Origin: Amia ocellicauda
Taxonomy: Eukaryota > Chordata > Actinopteri > Amiiformes > Amiidae
NCBI RefSeq assembly: GCF_036373705.1
Contig: NC_089856.1
Location: 4,593,501 to 4,657,500, forward strand
DNA length: 64,000 nucleotides
Direction of reading: 5' to 3'
The position numbers and the translations under genes were made by a program. The notes under the pieces were generated by a model. It saw only the letters and a program-made list of their open reading frames with translations. It made no database searches and had not been told where the DNA came from. Shown here one piece after another: positions 53,741 to 64,000 of the stretch (position 1 is its first letter; each line of letters opens with the position of its first letter).

Positions 53741-54181
53741 ACAGAACTGTACACAGTATCCAGATGAGCTCTAATTAGTGCATTGTACAGTCTTAACATT
53801 ACTGCCCTTGTTTGAAATTCTACACTTTTGACAATATACCTTAACCTTGTGTTTGCCTTTTTTATTGCTTCCCCACATTGTTTGGATGGAGAAAGTGAGG
53901 AGTCCACATAGACTCCTAGGTCTTTCTCATGCGTTACTTCATCTAGTTCTATTCCTCCCATAGTGTAATTACCTTGCACTTGTCCACATTGAATTTCATC
54001 TGCCAGGTGTCGGCCCACAACTGAATATTATCTAAGTCCCTTTGAATAGCCTGTGCTGCCAAGATTGTATCTGCTGAGCCACCTATTTTAGTATCATCTG
54101 CAAATTTGACAAGTTAGCTAACTATCCCAGAGTCCAGATCATTAATATAGATTAGAAAAAGCAAAGGCCCTAATACTGATT
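53741..54181 (-). mobile_element. CR1 internal fragment
   Basis: Homologous to 31690-32135 in reverse. It reads GGIELDEVTHEKDLGVYVDS on the minus strand and ends at both sides without the 3' tail. Confidence 0.82.
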
Positions 54182-56299
54182 CAAGTGTGTTACTGAATGA
54201 ATGTCTGTCTATCTGGTCAAGATTTAAGCTGCTGGGTTTTCTCCTCTGATGGAGTAAAGTGTTTAAATTCATTGTACTGTACATTTTGGAAAATAGCTCT
54301 TTTACAGCTGATTAAATCTTTCTGTATCTAAACCAACTGATGAACTGCATGACTGTCGCCTTGTCTTTTAAAATGTTTACTATTGACCTTGACCGGCATT
54401 GCATCCAAGGCTGATTAATGCCAATGATTTTGGAATGAGATGTTGGACGAGGAGGTGTCCACATACATTTGGCCATGCAAGTACACTGAGCGTGAATATG
54501 TGTGTTTGTTAGCAGATGATATAGAAAACACAACACAAATACGGACGCGCAAATTCATAATTGTCGTTCTTAATTTACTTTCGAGATTCTAAATCATTAT
54601 ATAGTAGGCCTACAGACCACCTTAACATAGCTAGATTATATAAATATAATGAACATGTAACACTTGCCGTTTTGCGTAATACACATTTCCTGCAGGGCTA
54701 AACAACAAAAAAACAAGAACTTAAGAAAAATAACATAACGCTGTTGAGTCGCACAAACAACCGTTTAATCATTTAATTGTGCAATATTTCAATAGGATGT
54801 ATTCCAGGGTCTTCTAGCGGTCCCCTGATGCTTCAAATCAGTATGATTGACCGTATGAATTTGGTAATTAATTGACAATCAGAGCCTTGTTCAAATTCAC
54901 CAGCAAGTGAACTATAACAAATGAAACGGGTTTATGTGATTTCTTGGTCTTCTCGGGGAATGTCACCTATGCCACAAAAAAGGTTTTTCTCCAGTGAATA
55001 TAAGTATAATCCAAAACTGTATCATATCGGCTAATATATGGTGCGGATAGTGGTTTCTGTTTCTCTGAATATTTTATACATGGTCCCAGGCTAGTGGTAT
55101 TGCCTACACTATGGCAATGTACAATGTTGTGTACCACACAATGGAACAGACGTTTTCCAAACTATGCCATGACACTGAAGTGGACATTTATTGTGATATT
55201 GTGGTACTCGAGTTACATTATCCCTATATCATGAATAATTAAAACGCGGTCATGTAAATGCCCAGACATTCGTTGTTTTTTCATAAAACATTTAAATTGG
55301 AATCATTTCACATACACTATGAAATTAATGGTTGTAATATATGGATATTAATCCTAAATAGAATATTAATCGTTCCAAAATTAAGTTAAGATGAATACCT
55401 TCTATAGACTAATTTAAAGATCTACGACAACTTTGTTGAATGGAGTTTAAGTATATAATCTAGTCTAAATCTAAAATAACTAATGATTAAACAAAAATAA
55501 AATGTATAATTGTTCTGTAATACGTCTATCCGCAATAGAAAAATTATGTCTGCAAGGCTAATTTTTCCGCGAATGAAACCGTTGAATTAATTCACTTCTG
55601 TTGTGTTTGTTTGTTCTGAAGTTGTCACTAAAATTCTAATAACATATTCTGGATAAATTGCAGAAACTACTACTTTATTTACTAACATAATTTACATATA
55701 CAGTTACTTACACAGTATACTTCAGGGTATACCCTGGCGACACCGCGGTCTCGAACAGCGTTCAATTCTGTTTGATGAACCCTTCAATTAATTAACAATC
55801 ATTTTAAATCAGAAAAGTAAACAAAAAGTACAATGTCGAATATTTTAAAATCAATTTATTATAATAATTATTAATAATAGTTTAGAATCTGTGCGCCTGT
55901 GGTTCACTGTTACCATTATTCAGCAGTCTACCACACCTGGAAACTAGTCTATTTATAAATATGTTTTCGTAGTGATTTCGTAGTGATCATTATGAAACAA
56001 GAATTACACATAGGCTACTATTTTAAAGTTTGTAAAAAAAATAAAAATAATAGTGATACAGAATGCAAAGATCAAGTGTGTGTTGTACATTTTCATCATT
56101 GTAGCATTTACATTGACCATTTTGTCAAATTACATGGTTATATATATTGTAGTATGTTGTAATATACTGTGATACATTCATTATTTTAACATGGCAGTAT
56201 CATACTAGTACTACATTCCCATGTATAATACTATGCTATGAGATACTATAGTTGGCCTACATACTATTATACTGTATTTTTGCACTTTGTATTGTTCTT
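54182..56299. other. Unique-looking noncoding DNA
   Basis: Two kilobases without recognised transposons, tandem repeats or exons, which is unusual in this window. Possible regulatory sequence cannot be judged without alignment. Confidence 0.4.
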
Positions 56300-56340
56300 A
56301 TGTTTTGTAAATCACCTGGATAAGGACATCTGTCAATAAA

Positions 56341-56375
<35 letters not shown>

Positions 56376-57526
56376 ATAATAATAATAATAATAATAATAG
56401 TACATGTATGTATATGTAAATGTTCTCATGCGATCCAAGTACACATTCATTAACCCGCTAATAAATCTGATCTTGGCCCCTGACTGCTGCAACCACCTTT
56501 GTTTAACCGGGAAGTCCGGTATTTTACTTATTAAAATAAGATCTTAAACCAGTGCTTATAAAACCCTCTAAGCCGGTAAGTTAAACCCTCGCTTAAAACC
56601 ACCCACATAAATTAACGTTAGAAACGTATAACCAAATAACCATAACTTGGAAAAATGTGCATAATAATTGTAAAACAAAGTGACCTGAAACAATACAATG
56701 TCACCAAAATCCAGGGTTCAGTGAACAATTTAAACTGGAGACTTAGCCTCGCAGCAACTAACAATACTATAAGACTAAACAAAGATAAAACACAGGTGCA
56801 CAGTAAAATGCAAGGTCGGGAGGCAAAGATGTTGATATTAGCCTTGTTGTGATTGCATGTGAGAGGTGCCATTTCCTCACAGATGAGAGGCTGAGCTGCA
56901 GTGGTTTTGGACGGTCAAAATGCAGTGTGGCTGTTTTAAAGCACAGGGTATCTCCTGATGAAAGGCCTTTTCTGTCTGACAGGACTACCTAATTGTTTTC
57001 AATCGGGTTTGCTTTTTTCTTTTTGTCGGATCTAGTTAATCTGATCTACCGGTAGCTCATCCTGAGCGGTACTCTTCCGTGCCATGTTCAATCTTGTTAT
57101 TTTTTTTTTGTTCTATATAGCCTATACAGTACACCTAAACCCGCCACTGCTTCGCCTTAATAAATAACGATACACACATGCTTCTAATGATGCACGTAGG
57201 GTAAATAAAACTAATTAAAAGCAAAAGCATCGGTCATTATAGTACTACCCGATGTATTAGGCATCAGTGTTTTATCCTAAAGCACATTGACGCTAAACTA
57301 AAAGCCCCAACAACTCATTTGATGTAAGCTCCTATAAACGTTAAAGAACGGGTACAAACGTGTACATGGCGTGAATCCAATTATCATACAAAGTGGTGGT
57401 GAGTGAAATATTTCCGCAAGAGAAACAAAACCTTCCCAGACACAGTCTTTTCTATCCTGCCTGCATGGATGGCCTCTATGCAGAACAGATCAGCTGTGCA
57501 CTATTAACAGTGTTTATACTAGTGTT
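56300..57526. other. SINE-tail-like end with (TAC)n/(TAA)n, then no feature
   Basis: CACCTGGATAAGGACATCTG followed by (TAC)12 and (TAA)8 at 56339-56399. The remainder is unassigned. Confidence 0.45.
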
Positions 57527-57790
57527 CCAACAGGAGCCCTCATTCGCTCAATTAATTCAATTATTGTATCAGTCAGGCTCATTTCACATTTGCATATTTG
57601 ACTTTTCCAGCTGGTAAACTAATATATGTAAACTTACTCAATATATTGTACCCAAAACACATGTTGGAATCTGGAGAGCGGTTTGGAATCCATCCAAATA
57701 GACCAATTAAACGACGTCATAGAAACCAGAAGGTGGCCCTCCAGAACAGGAGTCTGACCCTCCTGGCACAGACTAAAACATACTATAATC
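57527..57790. repeat. Interspersed repeat, second long copy
   Basis: GTTCCAACAGGAGCCCTCAT at one end and GGAGTCTGACCCTCCTGGCA at the other correspond to both ends of the repeat at 8679-9022. Confidence 0.5.
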
Positions 57791-57799
57791 CTAAAATGC

Positions 57800-59320
57800 C
57801 ATCATGGAGTTCTGTAGCCCAACTGACAACAGAGACATTGTAATAGGCATTTTAAAAACTATTTTATTTCCAACCTTCCCGTTTTCTTTCTAAGCAACAC
57901 AGGTTAACACGGTGGTGTTTGAGGTAAACTGCTCAATGCACTATGGAGAGGTGTTGTTTAGAAGCTCCAACAGGGCATCCGATCATTCCGATCAGTAGGG
58001 AAGTTGGCATCCCTGCTCGTCCAGATAGGCGTGTGTCAGAACCAGGGGCATCCTGTACACTTGATTGGCGTGACTGCTGGGATACAGATGTACAAACGAT
58101 TTCCATTAAATTTAAATCAGCTAGAAAAACAGGTTGTGAAAACGTAATTAAGACAGGCGAAAGTGCCGCCACCAAGCATTAAAAATACACAAAGAAGGTT
58201 TAGTGGAAGACGCAGGTGCACTTATGAAAAAGACAAAAAATAAATAAAAATACATATCAACAAATGCAGAAATGCCGTGTGTGCTTCAGTATTGTGTATA
58301 TAGCATTGCCTATGCATGCTATTCCGTTCATTGTCAAAATCTAAAGACATTATTTGGTGCTCACACTAGAAAGCACAGATACATAAAACTAATACGAAAT
58401 CATCGTTTCCTATTAAGTGCCTGTACATTTGCAGTGTATGCATGGGTTACAGTGCATTGTGTGTCGTTTCAACGGCTCAGACTTGGCTGACGGCAGAGGA
58501 AGCCGCTGCTGACAATTCGAGCTACTTCCCCAAAGCACGCATGTCCACAGACAGCACGCATGCGCAGTGACCCCCTTCACATACACACCCATGTATGAGT
58601 TACCATTAACGGTCCTGGTATTAGTTTATAAATTAGAGTTGTCGTTTTTTTCCCCCCTCAACATCGAGTTAATATAAATTATAGATCGGATGACATTGAC
58701 ATTTGATTCCATAGCAAATTATTTAGAGAAATTAAAGGTATGACAACAGACTTAAAAATAATATTTACAATAACGTTCCATATGCATGAAGATAACTTAT
58801 TAACATTCTTATTCAGGATTTTATTTGATGATGTCACTGTTGGGTTTGCGATAATATATCCGATGATTACAGTGTATAGGAACATTATTTGCAGTTGCTT
58901 TTAATTGACAGATTTCAGCAAGGAACTTTAACTTTTGGGTGCGTGGTGGTAATTAGGCTGGGGTATCGTGGTATGAGGCAGATTCATTGAAAATCACCCA
59001 AAAACGCCTATAGAAAATATGCAAAGACACTAGCCTGCGAGATTCTCGGTGTAGCATTTGAAAGCTTTACTCAAGCCTGCAAGTACACTTAAGAGGATGA
59101 TATTTCCCATGTTGCTAGACCAATCTTCCATTTCCTCTCATACAATAAGGGTAAGCTGAGCTATTCAAGGGATACAATGCAATAGGAGTGTTTTAAAGGA
59201 GGGGGCAGCTCATGACGACAACTGCTTTCTTTCTATTCTCGTTTCTGCCGGGGGAGCTCAGTTTGTCTGCCTGCCCACAGTCTTAAGTTCTGGGTGTGAT
59301 TCTGCGTGTCTCAGGTCGGG
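57800..59320. other. No gene recognised
   Basis: Two antiparallel open frames at 57933-58182 are mirror shadows of each other with no domain. The CpG/NRF1-like cluster at 58490-58570 is the only regulatory hint. Confidence 0.4.
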
Positions 59321-59322
59321 AC

Positions 59323-59323
<1 letters not shown>

Positions 59324-59373
<50 letters not shown>

Positions 59374-59379
59374 GGGGGG
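59324..59379. repeat. (GT)n followed by G9
   Basis: Dinucleotide run ending in a homopolymer, at the left margin of the CpG-enriched region upstream of the galactosyltransferase. Confidence 0.95.
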
Positions 59380-59394
59380 TGATTATATTGAATA

Positions 59395-60130
59395 GCCTCC
59401 AGCATGGCGGGACTGATGTGGCAGGACATGCCCGGGGACCTGCGCCCAAGAGACCTGCTTTAATGCTGCGTCAGCGCGCTCAAAGGAAGGAGTTTGTATT
59501 TGGTTGTGTCTGTGTCCAACTACACAGTGTATACATCATAGCGGTCCGTCATTACACTGTCCGCCTCCCTATGTTGTGGGACGACTGCAGGTAGCACCGT
59601 CAACGATGCCTCTCCTAATCCTGTGCATGCAACCAAAGCCGCTGGAAACTTTGTCGCAAGTGGATCTGTGGCTGACGACAGGCAACCTGCTCTCCGGTAC
59701 AGAAGATTAACTTAAAATACAGGTGAGATGAGCAATGGAAGTCTTAATTATAGTGGTGAAGTAATTTACATCGTAATGCAAGATCTCGAAAGTATGTATA
59801 GCTCTATAAGTGGTAAATTAAGGAACGCACGCATTGAAACGGAAATGTATCGACGTTGCACGGGGCTGTATGCTAGGCTTTTGTAAGGTCAAATATCCCC
59901 ACTTTAAAAACGGGTCGGAGTTGAAGAGATCGGCACTTGAGAAAGTATTCAGGTTTGTCCCAGTTTGCTGTACCTTGTGTGTAAAATCGTGTCCTGCGCG
60001 ACGCTTGGCAGCTGTGTGCGAGTTGGGTTGATGTTAAAGCTGGACTATGATGGATGTGCGCTGTTCGTGGTGTCTGATCTTCCAGTCGAACTTGTCGTAC
60101 GGAGCGCAGTGTACCAGGCCAGCTGCATCC
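59395..60130 (+). promoter_or_regulatory. CpG-enriched region, candidate promoter of the galactosyltransferase
   Basis: CG dinucleotides are much more frequent here than in the flanking AT-rich sequence (for example GCGTCAGCGCGCT at 59467 and TCCTGCGCGACGCTTGG at 59993). No TATA box was chosen. A second CpG cluster with GCACGCATGCGCAG (NRF1-like) is at 58490-58570. Confidence 0.45.
59580..59722 (+). other. Candidate first untranslated exon, 5' end unknown
   Basis: Ends AAATACAG followed by GTGAGATG, a near-perfect donor at 59723, inside CpG-enriched sequence 2.6 kb upstream of the next exon. Inference from signal quality and position only. Confidence 0.35.
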
Positions 60131-60959
60131 ACAAGCGCGCAAACACTGGCAACTGGAATTTAGTGCAAAGACTAAATCTTAAGTGCATAACCTCTCTCTC
60201 TCTCTCTCTCTGGTGTATGTATAATATATATATACACACACACACACACAAATAATCAAATCAGAGACGCAAATAAATTAAACCATGTAATGTTTTATTA
60301 ATGTAACTAATGTTTAGGCCACATGAAAAAAAGAAAACGAAAGTTAAACGTTTGCTAACACTATCATTTAATTATGCCGTTTTTTAATATTCAAATGAGC
60401 GACACAAAACTTTAATTAGTGTAGTTGCAACGCGGGCAGTACTTTCTATCTTTCCATCGTCCCACCTGCCCACATGGACTGCGTGGTAAGACTGATAGCG
60501 TTTGTTTGAAGACCTATTTATGTCGTGGCTTTACACTTGATCATTATGTTTATGTGCATACAATGAAACATTAATGTAAACAATTAAAGTTTATACATCT
60601 TCTTCATAACATAAATGCATACATTCGTAGTATTACTATAAACAGGGTGGTTTAAATAATGCTAAAAGCTTCAAAGGCTTGTCAGTCCTACCACATTTGC
60701 TATGATAAGAGTTTTATCCGCTAGTGTTTAATAGCTAAGGTTGTATTCCTATTCCGTTTTACACAGGAAGTCAGTGGTTGAAATGAGGAAGTGAATAGAG
60801 TAAGTGTGTGAGCTTGTGCAATACAATTTAACATTAGTGATAAAACCTTACAGTACTGTAAAGGGACAAAGGCAACAAACAACAACCGCCTAAAACATGA
60901 ACATTGTACCGGTCAGTGACCACGCGTGGCCGAGAAAGTGCGTCTCTCTGTCTGTAGAT

Positions 60960-60994
<35 letters not shown>

Positions 60995-62311
60995 TGATAA
61001 TCACTTTAGACATGTATTGATCGGAGCAAACAAACCTGACACTTGACAAACAGTTGCCTTTTACGTGCGCAACTGCAGCAGAGATGGCAATGGCAGTTGC
61101 ATGCGGTTAGATCAGCTCTTTGTCAATTAAATGCGATCCATTTACACCCGCCAACAATTCGGAGCAAAACAAATAACAAAAAATTAACACAACCGCACCC
61201 TTAGTAGACTTTAAATCTACTTTCATAATTAAGACAGATGCTGCCTTTTTTCCTCAGGCGTCATGTATATTAACTGCAAATGGGCTTCAAATCGCTCATT
61301 TTCAGGGAGACACTCCCTCATTACATCAACTTTGTCTCATTTAACGTGCAGCTGATTTTTATAGCAATTACATTTATTTTTCACGACTAGGAAATGTTTT
61401 CTAGTAAGCCCTGCCTAGGAAAGTTGCCAGACCAGTTAGGAACAGCATTGTTCACTGGTAGGTTACACAACTGCAACACCGTAGATAGGAAAAGATTCAA
61501 TCCACATTCCGACCACACCCTTTACTTGCACTATAAATATTAACTGTAATTGACCACATTTCTCCGTATGATCAAAAGAAACACTGAACGAAAAAATAAA
61601 GCTGCGAGAACAGGTTTGTAGATTGAACAGGTGGGTCAACATTTCTTTGTAATCTGATCCATAGTCGTTTGTCCTTTTTGAAGGTTAGTGCCATTTTGAC
61701 AGTCAAATAACAGGTAAAACAGATCATCTTGATGTGCACAATATATGACAAATGCAGCACTGCAATGCTGAACAAACCAGTTTCAGTATTAATCCTTATG
61801 TGGACAAATTAGAATGTACAACAATCATACATAGCAACAACATCCATTTCAGTTTGAGTCTATGTGCATTAAAAGAGTTCACACAACACTCCCAGTCAAA
61901 TTCTGTGCAAATTGGTCAAATTCAACCCAGTGACCTGATAGTTTTTTTTTTTCCAATTGAGCTCTCTGTGACATAACTTAAGTAATACTTTGCCTTAGAA
62001 TCAAAGTTTATTTTTAACAGGTTGAGATTTGAAGTTTAAAAAGACTGACATAAGGCACCTGAATTCTCCACATTTTTGTAAGTTAAATAGTTCTAGAAGT
62101 CAGTTTAAAGCAGTAATTAGTTCAGTGAAGGTTTCAATTAAGTGATTGAGAGCTCAGCTGGATCAAAAACGTCAGGACAATGGTGCCCCTGGGAACAGGG
62201 TTGGGAACAAGCAGTGGTTTATAGTTCTTCTTAAATTGGTCTAATAATGTTTTAGAAGAATGAAGAATTAAATAAAATCTCAATTTTTGTGCTGTTTTGT
62301 TTTCCCTACAG
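60131..62311. other. Presumed 5' intron of the galactosyltransferase gene
   Basis: Microsatellites at 60192-60250 and 60957-60995 and a repeat piece at 62125-62230. Otherwise nothing recognised. Confidence 0.45.
60957..60995. repeat. (GATA)n microsatellite
   Basis: About nine tetranucleotide units in the galactosyltransferase 5' intron. A (CT)n at 60192-60212 and (AC)n at 60234-60250 are nearby. Confidence 0.95.
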
Positions 62312-62385
62312 CTTTTTTGGAAGGCATGGATACATTAAACAAAGGGCTAGGATTTGGACAGCCAGTATGCAACCAATGAAAAAAG
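62312..62385 (+). other. Probable 5' untranslated exon of the galactosyltransferase gene
   Basis: 74 nt between a strong acceptor (T-rich tract, CCCTACAG ending 62311) and a donor (AAAAAG then GTAATT). It contains a 17-codon upstream frame beginning ATGGATACA and ending TGA (CAATGA). After splicing to 62489 this upstream frame is in phase with the main ORF but stopped before it, so it may lower translation. Confidence 0.55.
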
Positions 62386-62497
62386 GTAATTTTTATTACA
62401 CTTGTTTTATCAACATTTGTGTGGAGCAGCAGAATAAGAGAAGCTCAGTTAATTTTCTATTAATCTGCATTTTCTTACCCAAAGCCAGGAAGGGACG

Positions 62498-63568
62498 ATG
62501 GATGGCAAACGCAAATTCTTTCAGAGCTGTTTCCTTAAAGTGCTGTTGGTGACCTTTCTGTGGCTTTTGTTGCTGAGCTATTTCTCAGAGAAGAAATCGT
62601 GGCTGTACAACTTAATCCTAAAATACTGGGGGCATAAACAAGTTGCAGAACCCCCCTTGTTAAACATTACAACCCAGAGACCGCTCAAATATGATCCCCA
62701 CTCACAGCATGGGCCCTTCGATATTGCTTATCCATACAACTACGCTTACGTCCTCAATGAGCCGTACAAGTGCGTGGCCAGGACTCCATTCTTGGTGCTC
62801 ATGGTCCCAGTGGCTCCACATAACCGTGAGGCCAGAGACATCATCAGACAGACCTGGGGGAACGAGAGTTTGATCGCAGGGGTAGCTATTGTCCGGATCT
62901 TTGCGCTGGGGTTGCCCTCTGGGGACAGAGCCCCTCAGATCCAGGCAGAGCTGAAAAAGGAGAGTCAGGAGCACCATGACATCATCCAGAAGGACTTCCT
63001 GGACAGCTACCGCAACCTGACCATTAAGACCATGGCGATCCTGGACTGGCTGGTCTCCTACTGCCCGGGAGCTTCCTATGCCATGAAGATCGACACAGAC
63101 ACGTTCCTCAATGTGGACAACCTGGTCAACAAGCTCCTGGATCCTCATGCCCCCCACCCCAAGCAGGACTACATCACAGGGGTAGTCATAGTGAATGGAG
63201 AAGCTCGCAGGGACACAGGGTCAAAGTGGTATATGCCCTTTGAGGTGTATCCCAAGAGTACGTATCCTCTGTACGTCTCTGGGATTGGCTATGTCTTTTC
63301 CCTTGACTTGGCCAAGAAGGTCCTGAAAGTATCCAAGTATGTCAAGCCCTTGTTTTTAGAGGACGTGTATGTGGGCATGTGCTTGGAGAAGCTGGACATT
63401 AAGCCAACCTACCCACCAAGCGCATCCCTCTTCAACCTCTACTCCTTCCCCTATGACTACTGCCGCTTCTCCAAAATCATTACTGTGACTGATATCCCCA
63501 TCATGGAACTGGTGAAGTTCTGGAAAGACTTCCAGGTGCCTGGCCATCTCTGTGAGGGTAAGGAGTGA
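62498..63568 (+). CDS. Beta-1,3-galactosyltransferase-like, family GT31
   Basis: Single coding exon, 356 codons. Cytoplasmic tail 1-11, signal-anchor helix about 12-29, stem to about 90, then the GT31 catalytic domain: PFLVLMVPVAPHNREARDII with RQTWG (117-121), FLDSYRNLTIKT (167-178), DxD motif DTD (199-201, in MKIDTDTFLN) for the metal and UDP-sugar, SKWYMP (242-247), SGIGYVFS, and EDVYVG (288-293). Sequons are N56, N122 and N173. It would act in the Golgi, adding galactose in beta-1,3 linkage. Length and order fit the B3GALT1/2 group; fish have many B3GALT2-like copies, so the exact orthologue is unsettled. The start follows an acceptor at 62487-62488 by nine bases. The exon is GC-rich compared with its surroundings, as expected for a real gene. 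This is the most secure host gene of the window. Confidence 0.95.
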   Translation: MDGKRKFFQSCFLKVLLVTFLWLLLLSYFSEKKSWLYNLILKYWGHKQVAEPPLLNITTQRPLKYDPHSQHGPFDIAYPYNYAYVLNEPYKCVARTPFLVLMVPVAPHNREARDIIRQTWGNESLIAGVAIVRIFALGLPSGDRAPQIQAELKKESQEHHDIIQKDFLDSYRNLTIKTMAILDWLVSYCPGASYAMKIDTDTFLNVDNLVNKLLDPHAPHPKQDYITGVVIVNGEARRDTGSKWYMPFEVYPKSTYPLYVSGIGYVFSLDLAKKVLKVSKYVKPLFLEDVYVGMCLEKLDIKPTYPPSASLFNLYSFPYDYCRFSKIITVTDIPIMELVKFWKDFQVPGHLCEGKE

Positions 63569-64000
63569 CTTTGAAGGGGGTGGACACTAAAAGACAAACT
63601 ACAATAAATAATTGCCTGAGGCTTAACTACTATGCAAAAATCAATTGTGTCCTGGCCTTCAGACTGTTGCAATTTGTATCTGCTGTATTTCGGATCATGT
63701 CTTACTTGCTTCAGATTGTTATGTATTCAGATTTTGTATTTTTATTTTAAGCAGCTGATTTTACCCTAAATGTTCTGCAGTCAAAAGGGACAAATAATCT
63801 AAAATTATGTTATCACAGAGTGCCTTAAAGAGAAACCTTTATACTGTGAATTGCTATTTAAGAAAAATACTGGCTCCCTGTATCATTGCACTTCTTTTTA
63901 AGATGAACGCTGCTGTCCGCTTTTCTTGAATGCACAAAAGGGGGCTGAGGGGGGGAATATATATATATATATATTTGGTCAAATCTGGTTCAAATCTAAT
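63569..64000 (+). other. Presumed 3' UTR and downstream of the galactosyltransferase
   Basis: AATAAA at 63603 is very close to the stop codon. No clearly better signal was found before a (TA)n tract at the window end. Confidence 0.4.

Noticed and set aside
57933..58182. Two antiparallel 80-codon frames
   Set aside because: They mirror each other in a CpG-bearing stretch, and neither shows a domain, splice context or start context.
62702..63157. 151-codon minus-strand frame
   Set aside because: Antisense shadow of the galactosyltransferase exon; also 63356-63547.
1..64000. Possible CRISPR array, prokaryotic operon, phage or endogenous virus
   Set aside because: No regularly spaced direct repeats with unique spacers, no bacterial-style gene packing, and no gag, pol or env-like frames with LTRs were seen. 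The only reverse transcriptase is of the non-LTR CR1 type.

Overview
This is an AT-rich, intron- and repeat-dominated window from a ray-finned fish nuclear genome. The evidence is several Tc1/mariner elements of fish type, CR1-type LINE fragments, tRNA-headed SINE copies, many microsatellites, and two vertebrate-type genes with GT-AG introns. Early-branching ray-finned fish (gar, bowfin, sturgeon and similar) often carry this CR1/SINE mixture, but that placement is a guess. There are no operons, ribosome binding sites, CRISPR arrays or rRNA/tRNA genes.

Left half, minus strand, 7.9-24.3 kb: I assembled by hand an apparently intact eight-exon gene for a type II membrane C-type lectin receptor. 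It has 804 coding nt and 267 codons, every internal junction has GT-AG sites, and all phases agree. The order is ATG exon (24.3 kb), cytoplasmic exon (20.9 kb), transmembrane exon (16.4 kb), two 45-nt stalk exons (15.2 and 15.0 kb), then three lectin-domain exons (11.6, 8.55 and 7.96 kb). Its introns hold two Tc1 DD34E copies, one intact DD36E element and older repeats. Upstream on the same strand, 25.9-34.8 kb, lies a tandem paralogue that looks broken: it keeps a transmembrane exon, a stalk exon, the first lectin exon and a short terminal exon, but lacks a recognisable middle lectin exon, a start codon and a cytoplasmic exon. Collinear intron blocks shared by the two copies show a segmental duplication later filled by a CR1 LINE, two DD36E elements and a small inverted-repeat element.

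Middle, 35-54 kb: mostly repeats. These are three further CR1 fragments (one split by a nested SINE), a decayed Tc1, a Harbinger-like fragment, a GATCCT-rich array, a 140-150 bp tandem repeat, and a degenerate multi-exon relic at 45.8-47.6 kb with SWIM-like Cys/His spacing, probably from a fish-expanded or transposon-linked family.

Right end, 59-64 kb, plus strand: a beta-1,3-galactosyltransferase-like gene (family GT31) with one coding exon at 62,498-63,568, a probable untranslated exon just upstream, and a CpG-enriched candidate promoter region near 59.4-60.1 kb.

The lectin receptor would sit at the plasma membrane and read glycans; the galactosyltransferase would act in the Golgi to make them. 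Their proximity is probably incidental. Everything here comes from reading the sequence; no alignment or database search was run.
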